Shown here piece by piece: positions 55,711 through 64,000 of a DNA stretch of 64,000 bases (position 1 is the first letter of the stretch; every line of letters begins with the position of its first letter). A program made the position numbers and the translations under genes. The notes below the pieces were generated by a model. That model did not search any database. It had not been told where the DNA came from and saw only the letters and a program-made list of their open reading frames with translations. This stretch comes from Pyrenophora tritici-repentis (taxonomy: Eukaryota; Ascomycota; Dothideomycetes; Pleosporales; Pleosporaceae), in assembly GCF_003171515.1 (NCBI RefSeq), contig NC_089393.1, positions 1 to 64,000 on the forward strand, written 5' to 3'.

Positions 55711-56051
55711 TAACCCAACGTTATTGTTTTCAAACACCTACCCGAGTCACGAAGGACTCAGATTCAAGAAGGAATCAAAACATCCACCCAAGTCACGAAG
55801 GACTTAGATTCAAGAAGGAATCAGAAAAGAAAAGAAGTCGTGTACAACGCGGTTAACACGCAATCACACTTAAATACACCGTCTCTACACCCGAGAACCG
55901 ATAACGACTGCACCGCCCGCAGAATATCACCCGGATCGCCCGCATCGCCCGCATCGCCTGTATCGCCCGCATCGCCCGCATCACCTACACTCTTAGCATC
56001 ATACCACGTACCTTGCTCGCATAATAGTCTCACCAACTCAAAACACACAAG
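55711..56051 (+). repeat. Copia-3 leader with tandem repeats
   Basis: Holds a duplicated ~45-bp block (TCACGAAGGACTCAGATTCA at about 55747 and again at 55793) and a short 9-bp array of ATCGCCCGC (about 55933-55985). Non-coding. Confidence 0.8.
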
Positions 56052-59000
56052 ATGGCTGTAGAGAAGGAAGAATGGAAGATTCCCCAACTTACAGCTGAAA
56101 ACCACGATACTTGGTTCCGCCGAAACAAGGTCAAGCTTAAGGGGAAGAAAGTCTTCTATGTCTGCGAGAAAAACCTGGTACAGCACTGCCAAATAGCAAT
56201 AGCCGGTGAACTAACGGAGGCTATGGAAGAGTTGGAAATTGCTGAAGCAGACAAGCATACTAAGATCCGCGTCAACATTGAAAAAAGAGACAAGTACCTA
56301 GAAGATGAAGCCACTGCAATCGATCTCTTGTTTCGGTCGCTTACTGAAGATGACCAAGCCCTTATTGACGAATACGACACTGCCTTCCAGTTCTGGGCCT
56401 ACCTACAAAAGAAGTACACCCAAACTGACGCCACAACCGCCAACATTTACATGACCAGAATTCAAACGTTCACATTCAATCCTGGGAACACAATTGTTGG
56501 ATCATGGGAAAAGCTAAAGGAATACCGACGCAAACTCGTAGCAGCAGACGCTGACACCAACGGAGCTTACAAGGACTCTGCACTACTACTCGTTCTTATT
56601 AGATCACTCCCGAAAGAATTTAAGACTACGATTGACACCTTAAACGCCCAACTTAACCTTACGGTTGAACAGAAACTTAAGTTTCTGGAAGAGAAGGAGG
56701 TTCGAGACCAGCAAGACGCCGACGAAAAAGCTCTCCCAGCATTCCGGAAGACGGAGAAGTATGTTCCGCCTTACAAGCGCCGAAATCACAAGAGCTCACC
56801 ACTATCGTCTGACTCCGAATCTGGTACTAAGTTTATGGTCCAATGCTTCCTTTGTGACGGAGCCCATGGCGTACGAGACTGTCCAAGACGTGAGAGAGCT
56901 CGAAAGCTCCTTAAGGAATACGACGCTAAGAAATCATCTAAGCCGCCTATTAAGACACTCAAGCAAAGGAATTCTCACAAAAAGACTGGCAAAGCATATG
57001 GAGCCGAAGAAGTCAATTCAGAGTCAGATGAATTATCCGAGACCTCAGACTCTGAACCCGAGGAAATTGAGACATGCCGTCTCTCAAAAGACATTGTCGG
57101 TAAGGCCTCTCCATCTACTTGGGCTGCCGACACTGGCGCCTCCTCCCACATGTCTGACCAACCCTCATTGTTTAGACGAATGATCAAGATCAAGCGAAGA
57201 CTAGTTCGGGTTGGAGGGGGAGAATTATATGCAGACTGGAAAGGAGAAGCTCAAGTGGTGTGTAAAGACGGATCGTCGACATGGTTGTCAGAAGTACTGC
57301 TTGTACCTAACCTTGGAGTCAATTTGTTATCAGGGAGAAGAATTTGCGCAGCAGGCCTGAAGGGTCGTTTCAATTCACACGTACTATGCTTCAAACTAGG
57401 AAAGGAGATCATTATTAAAGCAACTATGGACGACGGCCTCTACGTAGTGTCACACATTGCCGATGGATACCACGAGACAGCATTCCTAGGCACGGAACCC
57501 CATACACCAGTTAAGAGCGAGCTTAAGGTTAATGAAAAGGAGAGATACCTGCTGTATCACAGACGTTTCGCACACCTAGGACCTACAAAGATTGCCAAAC
57601 TCCACGAAGTTACAACTCTCCAGAAGAAGATTCAAGTTCCAGAGAAGATTGAAATCTGCGAAGTGTGTTCCCTGACAAAGATGAAGAACAGCATCCCTAA
57701 GCAGCTAAGAGAGCACAAGGCCACGAAGCTAGCCTTAGTACAGTTTGACATTGCTGGACCCTTTCCAACATCTCTACGAGGAAACAGGTGGTTCCTCCAA
57801 ATTATTGATAGCTACACGCGGAAAAACTGGGTTATCCCGCTGAAGAAAAAGGGAGACGCACAACGGGAACTCCGAATCTGGAAGACCTTTGTAGAACATC
57901 AAACTGGCGAGAAAGTCAAAGCTGCTGGAACCGACAATGCACCAGAACTTCTACAGCAAGCTGAGGAATGGAGAGTTACACAAGGCGTGGAAATTCAGCC
58001 TACAACAATTGCTTCCTCACACCAGAATGGACCAGCCGAGCGAAACATCCAAACTGCTGAAGCTGATATGAGAGCAATGTTGAAAGACGCTGGTTTACCA
58101 ATTGAGTTTTGGGATGAAGCTGTCGAAGCAGACGCATACCTACGCAACCGTACAAACACAGGACCTATGATCAATGGAAAGCAAGTCAGTCCTGAAGAGG
58201 CATTCACAGGAACGAAACCATCCATTGACCACATCCGTGTATGGGGGAGCAAATGCTATTCGTACATCAACCCTAAAACGATTCCAGCAGACCAACGACA
58301 TGACAAGCTCGTGGACCGTGGCAGAATTGGAGTATTTATGGGATATTCTGAGACAACAAATAAGCAGTTCAAGTTCTATTCGCCAGAGCTTGGATACACC
58401 TCAAGGACAAGCCGATTGTCAGTGGACGAATACACCCCTGGAGGGAAAGTTGAACTACGACTGCGAAACATACCAGCTGGACCACAAGGAACGCAGAATA
58501 CGATGCCAGACCGAAAACCAAGAGGAAGACCTAGGAAGGATCTAGAATTATCTCCTGCCGAACGAATGGAACCAACTCCTACCGAACGAATGGAACCATC
58601 TCCTGCAGAACCAATGGAACCATCTCCTACCGAACCAATGGAACCATCTCCTGCAGAACCAATAGAACCAGTTTCCGAGAACCTAATGGAACCATCTTCG
58701 GCAGAGCTAACTCATGAACCAGTGAAGCGTCACAGAGGAAGACCAAGGAGGCTAACTACTATTCCTCCTACTGCACCATCTGATGAGCGGGTTCCTAATC
58801 TTGTGAACGAAGAGGGGCCCGAAGAACCGTGTACCCAGTCTGTACGAGAAAAGGAGATTCCACGATACTTCACTAGACAAGCCAAACGGAAGAGGTCTAA
58901 CGAAGAGATTGTTGAGGACGAGAGATTTAGCAAGATCGTTAAAGCTATGCTAGCCCAAGTTGGCCTTACAGAAGAGCAAACACGACTATCTGAGAAGGCT

Positions 59001-59632
59001 TTCGCAGCAACCGAGATCGCAGGAATCCAGATCCCCCAGACACACGAGCAAGCTATCAACGACCCAAAGTATGGAAAGCAATGGAAAGCAGCAATACTTG
59101 AAGAGATAATCGCGTTAATAGAGAATCGAACCTGGGAGGAAGTTCCAAAGCCAAAAGACGCGAACATGGTTGATTCAAAGTGGGTTTTTACAGTCAAAAC
59201 GAATCTCGACGGGACTGTTGAGAGGTTTAAGGCACGCCTTGTGGCAAGAGGTTTTACGCAAGCACACGGAACAGACTACAACGAGACTTTTGCCCCGACA
59301 GTCCGCATGGACACCTTACGTCTGTTTATGGCCACTGTCGCAGCGGAAAACCTGGAATGTTTCCACTTTGACATTAAGAATGCATTCACAGAGTCGCACT
59401 TGAAGGAAGAGATCTTTCTTAAGCAACCCCAAGGAGTAGAAGTCAAAAAAGGATACGTCCTTAGAGTTCTCCGCAGCTTATACGGACTCAAACAGGCTGC
59501 TCGCGACTGGAACTTGTTGATAAAGAAAGAACTTCTGGCATGGGGATTCGTACAAAGCCTCGCAGACCCGTGCATGTTTATCCACAAAGAAAAACAACTC
59601 CGTATCCTCGTCTACGTTGATGACATTGCTGC
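56052..59632 (+). pseudogene. Copia-3 gag-pol, truncated by hAT-2
   Basis: Open for about 1194 codons. Gag (MAVEKEEWKIPQLTAEN); knuckle CFLCDGAHGVRDC about residue 272; protease AADTGASSHMSD about 360; integrase with HRRFAHLGPTKI..CEVC, ALVQFDIAGPFPTS and TDNAPELL. A linker has repeated MEPSPAEP/MEPSPTEP units (58560-58680). RT follows with DSKWVFTVKTNLDG and FAPTVRMDTLRLFM. The frame enters LVYVDDIAA and then hAT-2, so the RT core and RNase H are separated. Before the hAT insertion it was intact over all visible sequence. Confidence 0.92.
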
Positions 59633-60602
59633 CAGTGATCGGAATGGTCTGGTCTGACTTGGTCTTGGTCTGGTCTAGACCGCCAAGACTTGGTCTGGTC
59701 TGGCGATTTTTTGAGACCGTGGTCGGACCGGTCTAGATGATCGGACCGGTCCGGCTATAAATAGGTCCACGTGACTAGATCTTAGACTAATCTAGCCAGA
59801 AAATTTAGCACAATATGAGTCATTAAGATCAAGGTAAGTCTTCTACTTACATAGAACAATCAAGTCCTTAACAACCTACTTATATACTATTGTTATGGAG
59901 CCTTCAACACCAACCTCACCGTCCCCATCGAATATTATAAGACTAGATTTAACGTCTCTTACTCCATCTCCTATCCCCACGTCATCACCCACCCCTATAC
60001 TATCACCCACTCCTATTCAATATCACGAATCTCCAGATGAGTTCGTGCAGGGCGGTATCACGTACGTGAAACGTGCAATAATTGCAAGGAAGGATTTCCG
60101 TCAAGGTACATCACACATCTGGAAGTACGGACTCCAATACATTCGAGATAGCGATAAGAAAGAGGTGTATTACTGCCATGAGTGCAGGGTTGGGAAGAGC
60201 AAGCAAGAGTTGTTTGTCATCAATGGCACTTCTAGGATCCGGAATCACCTGGAACAGAAGCACCAGATTGATCCCCAGAGTGGCATCAAGCGAAAGGGTT
60301 CTGTACGGAAGTCTATAATCGACCAGCAAAAGGATGGGGCTGCTTCCAGCATCTTTTTCTGGAAGGAGTCAGTAGAGAAGTTTAAAGAGCTTCTAATTCG
60401 TTGGATTGTGTACTGCCATATCGCCTTCTTTCAATTAGAGAACCAGTACTTTCGTGAACTACTCCTCTTTTTAAATCCGGCACTACTCAACCACCTCCCG
60501 AAGGCTGCGAAGACTATCCGAAGCTGGGTAATGAATGCATTCATATCGAAGAAGCAACAGCTTAGGGAGGACCTACACCATTCACGGAGTAGGATCTCTA
60601 TC

Positions 60603-60764
60603 TAGACTCCGCAACAATCAATTCAATCCGGTCACTCTCCTAGACCCACTTACCTATCTAGGTAGGGCTTAAACTCCTATAGGTAACTACTAGGCTTAAA
60701 GCGGTAATCAATCAATCCAATCTGAACCTTCTAGGACCCACTTAATTGATTGTTGCGGACTGTG
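60603..60764. mobile_element. MITE-B in hAT-2, same site as in hAT-1
   Basis: Same 162 bp and same TCTCTATC duplication as 49818-49979, so the insertion predates the split of the two hAT copies. Confidence 0.95.
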
Positions 60765-61955
60765 TCTCTATCTCCTTTGATCTCTGGACTTCACCAAACC
60801 CTTACGCTATCCTAGGCGTCGTCGCTATGTGGATTGATACTACCGGCATGCGACGTGTTACCGCTTTAGGTATGCGACGTATATACGGCGAACATACTGG
60901 AGAGAATCTTGGATCGGTGGTCCTTGAATTGCTGGAAGAATACGACATTAGCGGAGATCAGATTGGATACTTTATGCTGGATAATGCCTCGGCAAATGAT
61001 ACCGCTGTTGAGTTTATACTCAAGGATCTCTGCCCATGGATGAAGTCAAAACAACGTCGTCATTGCCGGCTGCGTTGCTTGGGCCATGTCATCAACCTCT
61101 GTTGCCAGGCGTTCCTTATGGGGCGAAACTGTGAGAAGTATCTTGCGAAGCTGGAGAAGCATCATCAACGTGGCGACTATACGAAGGTGGAAGAGCTCTG
61201 GAAGAAGTTCGGATGTTTGGGTCGTCTTCACAACCTGGTGCGATACATCAGGCTTACTCCACAACGGCGTGAGGAGTTTGCTACAATTATTATCGGCGGA
61301 GATCTTTCGCAATTCGACGGGCTTGAGCTTATCCAGAACAACTCGACCCGCTGGAACTCATGGTTTTATTCGATTACACGTGCATTAAATGTTCGAGAAC
61401 GTTTAGAGCTCTTCTCGGCTCGTCATGTACCTGGAAAGGGCTCCGTAGGGATCGCGAACTTTAAGCTTGATGGACAGCACTGGTTTGAGCTTGAAAAGAT
61501 TGAACTCGCTCTCAAAGACTTCTATGCTGCAACTTTGCTTTCTGAAGGTAAGAAGACGTCACTTGCGGACTGGTTTTCAACTTTGGACTGCCTTCTCCGG
61601 GAGATAAGCGAGACGAAGGATCACTACCACGACATCCACACTGAGGACGATAACAACTTTACATGGAAGTACCTTCAAGGCTGCGCTGATGCTGCTTGGT
61701 TAAAGTGCGTTGAGTACTATAACAATCAGCAGCTGAATTGGCAAAATCGATTCCCTGAAGATACTGACCTTCCACCGGCATATTATGCGGCTCAAATCCT
61801 TGATCCATATCGCAAGTGGGGATGGTTCAGGCAAGAGTGGGTTCTTCATGGCGACGAAGAGAAGAAGAGGTGGTTTGAAAACGCACAATTAGCGGTGAAG
61901 CATCTCTGGGAGACAGAGTATAAGGGAAGGTACCCTGTCGAGATGCTGCCACCAC

Positions 61956-62117
61956 TAGACTCCGCAACAATCAATTCAATCCGGTCACTCTCCTAGACCC
62001 ACTTACCTATCTAGGTAGGGCTTAAACTCCTATAGGTAACTACTAGGCTTAAAGCGGTAATCAATCAATCCAATCTGAACCTTCTAGGACCCACTTAATT
62101 GATTGTTGCGGACTGTG
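61956..62117. mobile_element. second MITE-B in hAT-2
   Basis: 162 bp, 8-bp duplication GCCACCAC (61948-61955 and 62118-62125). Absent from hAT-1, so it is later than the hAT duplication. Confidence 0.95.
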
Positions 62118-62523
62118 GCCACCACCAGCCAGGAAGGAGAGAGATCCTGACCCAGCATTTGATCGCCAGCGGGAACATAAGCGCATTCGAATAGACGCTC
62201 CAGTTTCTACAACTGATTTGTATGAACAATACATCTCTACTGACCGGCTTCATAACGAAGAGGCAGGTTGCAATGAGGCTATTGCGTACTGGCTATCTCG
62301 CTACGACTCCCAACGAGATCTCGCTCGCTTCGCTCTAGACATGTTTGCGATCTCGCCTATGTCGGATGAATGCGAACGTCTTTTTAGTAGCGCGAAGCTT
62401 ACTATCGTCGATCGCCGTGGTAGGCTGAAGGCAGATATTATAGAAGCGTGCGAGTGTCTCCGGGCCTGGTATGGAAAGCCCCAAGCTGAGGGGAACAGCG
62501 ATATCGAGGATAGTGAGAACGAA

Positions 62524-62711
62524 TGTGAACGGTCTGTAGGAACTGTATTCCAGCTACCTAGTCCAGATGCTATTTACAGTCAAGATGAAGAAAGAAGGTA
62601 AGACGCGAGCGGCGAGCCCGCTTTGTTTGGGTTGGCGCACGGCCCTCTCGTTGCCGGGGAAGCGACTAGGCTCGCAGCCTAGTCATGTGACTTAGGGCTC
62701 AGCCCGTTACA
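62524..62711 (-). repeat. Gypsy-3 3' LTR
   Basis: 188 bp, same ends as the Gypsy-2 LTRs. Confidence 0.95.
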
Positions 62712-64000
62712 TTACCCCCCTCCTTTCCCTTTAGCGTGTAGTTTTTTCCATTTCTTCCAAGCGTCAGTCTTTAGTACGTTGTTCACTGGTTCCCATGTCG
62801 GTTCAGTATAGTCCACCCACTTCACATATGCCTCCTTGATTCCTTTCCCTCCTTGCCCTATTGTCCGTTCGCCCAGAATACGTTCAACCAGCCATAACTC
62901 GTCTCCATCTATAAGTATAGGCCCTGGCTGAGTGTCTCCAACTTTCTGCGATGGGAAAGAGTCGTCAGGCGCGTAGCGAAGCAGGTCTACGTGAAAGACA
63001 GGATGGATTTTTCCCGGAACGTCAAGCTTATAAGAGTGGGAGTTGACCTCAGAGTCCGCAACAATCAAGCGATAGGCAGATTGATTACCGGATTAGGCCT
63101 CGAAAGATCACTATCTGGTCCGTGACAGACCTAATCAGGTAATCAATCTGCCTATCGCTTGATTGTTGCGGACTCTGGTTGACCTGCTTCAAGACTTTAT
63201 ACTTTCCATGCAACCAGTCTAGCTTCTTGGAAGGTCGTGTTGTCTTCACGTTTCTAAGGTTTAGAAACACCCAGTCTCCCTCCTTGTATTGGGGCGCTGC
63301 TGTTCTTGTCTTATTAGCCTGATGCTGCTGTTTCTCTTGTGTCATCGCGATCGCGGCTTGGGCCCACTCTGTTGCATCTTGGAGTCTTTTGAGGAAGCCT
63401 TCTGCTAGTGCTTCGCCATCTTTCTTTGGTCGGTCCTGAATAGTTCGATCCTCTACTAGCTGAATGGGTTCATTGTGATATCCGTGCATGAAATAGAAGG
63501 GGCTTAGGCCAGTGGATGAGGCCTCGCGGTTGTTGATTGCTCCCATAACGACAGGTAAAAGTGCCAGCCAGTTTTCTTGCGTGTACGTGGCCCAGATTCG
63601 AATCATCTTTTCAATCTCTTGATTCATTCGTTCTGTTGCACCATCGGTTTGCGGATGGTAGGCAGTCGACAGGCGTTGCTCAACGCTAAGGAGCTTACAG
63701 AAATGCTTCCAAAGATCGCTAACGAATTGTGGTCCTCTATCGCTCGTAATTGCCGTTGGAATACCGTGAATAGGATAATGCCGTTCGAAAAGTCGTTGTG
63801 CTACGGCTTGTGCCGAGATATCGTGCATACCTTCTAGTTCAATTCCCTTTGTCAGCCGATCAGTGACCACCATACAGTTCGTTGCGTTATCCCGTCCAGA
63901 TGGCGGCAAGTCGGTAATGAAATCGATTGAAAGTTCCCCCCATATACGTTCTGGGATCGGTAATGGTTTAAGGAGGCCCTTCTTTGTTTCTCTCCATATC
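62712..64000 (-). pseudogene. Gypsy-3 pol fragment (integrase core to chromodomain), interrupted by MITE-C
   Basis: Matches Gypsy-2 pol from about the integrase core (FITD/MPPSGRDN, TSDRGPQF, TDGATERMNQE) to the chromodomain (ERILGER, YVKWVDYTEPTWEP). MITE-C at 63050-63177 splits it between KVLKQVN and SHSYKLDVPG. The N-terminal part is outside the window. Confidence 0.93.
63050..63177. mobile_element. MITE-C, 128 bp, in Gypsy-3 pol
   Basis: Ends CAGAGTCCGCAACAATCAAG, with about 40-bp inverted arms (CGATAGGCAGATTGATTACC) and a distinct centre. The 8-bp duplication is GTTGACCT (63042-63049 and 63178-63185). Absent from Gypsy-2 at the same place. Confidence 0.95.

Larger units (their letters stand above)
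55457..59632 (+). mobile_element. Copia-3: Ty1/Copia element, 5' part
   Basis: A 5' LTR, tRNA-Met primer site, leader and an open gag-pol run up to the hAT-2 insertion at 59633, inside the RT catalytic motif. The remainder and 3' LTR lie beyond the window. Same family type as Copia-2. Confidence 0.9.
59633..62523 (+). mobile_element. hAT-2 DNA transposon, cut by Gypsy-3
   Basis: Starts CAGTGATCGGAATGGTCTGG at offset 10785 from hAT-1 and is almost identical to it (one substitution noted, GGAAAAA versus GGCAAAA at 61742). The left target is ATTGCTGC (59625-59632). The right end is beyond the window because Gypsy-3 enters at 62524. Confidence 0.93.
59895..62523 (+). pseudogene. hAT-2 transposase, interrupted by two MITEs and Gypsy-3
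   Basis: Same protein as hAT-1, broken at the same place by MITE-B (60603-60764) and again at 61956-62117, between EMLPP and the ARKERDPDPAF segment. The hATC region is present (SRYDSQRDLARFALDM, SDECERLFSSAKL) but the last residues are replaced by LTR sequence after DIEDSENE. It cannot make active transposase. Confidence 0.92.
62524..64000 (-). mobile_element. Gypsy-3: second copy of Gypsy-2, truncated by window end
   Basis: 3' LTR followed by the minus-strand pol C-terminal half. Nearly identical to Gypsy-2, with scattered single substitutions (for example GTTGTTCACT versus GTTGCTCACT). Inserted into hAT-2. Confidence 0.95.

Noticed and set aside
1..64000. CRISPR array, bacterial operons, rRNA
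   Set aside because: Repeats are minisatellites or transposon ends without spacer structure, and gene content is entirely fungal mobile elements plus TLH.

Overview
The window is a repeat-built stretch of a filamentous ascomycete (Pezizomycotina-type) genome, most likely subtelomeric. The evidence is fungal chromodomain Gypsy elements, Tad1-like LINE, hAT and Copia elements, two near-identical copies of a telomere-linked RecQ helicase (TLH) gene, and CCCTAA/TTAGGG-type motifs beside them. I see no housekeeping gene, rRNA or tRNA gene. The species cannot be named from this sequence.

Layout. 1-7637: TLH block A on the minus strand; the gene is at 2347-7241, its pyrimidine-rich downstream tail runs off the left edge, and it carries one MITE. 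7638-14857: Gypsy-1 (chromodomain, minus). 14858-19185: G-poor pyrimidine-rich relic with tandem repeats and decayed TLH 3' ends. 19186-30389: a Tad1-like LINE (plus) with a 13-bp target duplication, split in its 3' UTR by the complete Gypsy-2 (24824-30235, minus, 5-bp duplication). 30403-32026: the relic continues. 32027-40321: TLH block B (minus) with a different MITE. 40322-46479: Copia-1 (minus), interrupted by two MITEs. 46481-46570: a LINE 3'-end fragment. 46571-55262: Copia-2 (minus), interrupted by a complete hAT (48848-51748). 55457-59632: the 5' part of Copia-3 (plus), cut by hAT-2 (59633-62523). hAT-2 is in turn cut by Gypsy-3, a second copy of Gypsy-2 that runs off the right edge.

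How it fits together. All coding capacity serves mobility or chromosome-end biology. The most notable gene is TLH: about 1586 residues with N-terminal DUF3505/OrsD-like zinc fingers, a middle region that looks like a tyrosine recombinase (R, K, R, H and Y signature positions), a full RecQ-type helicase and a Cys-rich end. It is followed by about 3 kb that read as a Ser/Glu/Asp-rich acidic tail in shifting frames. Eight foldback MITEs in three size/sequence groups share the terminal core CCGCAACAATCAA and make 8-bp duplications. Every one lies inside a coding sequence.

Quality note. Almost every frame break not caused by a MITE or nested element is a one-base shortening of a G/C run of 2-6 bases. 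This pattern suggests consensus error, so several 'broken' elements may be intact in the organism.
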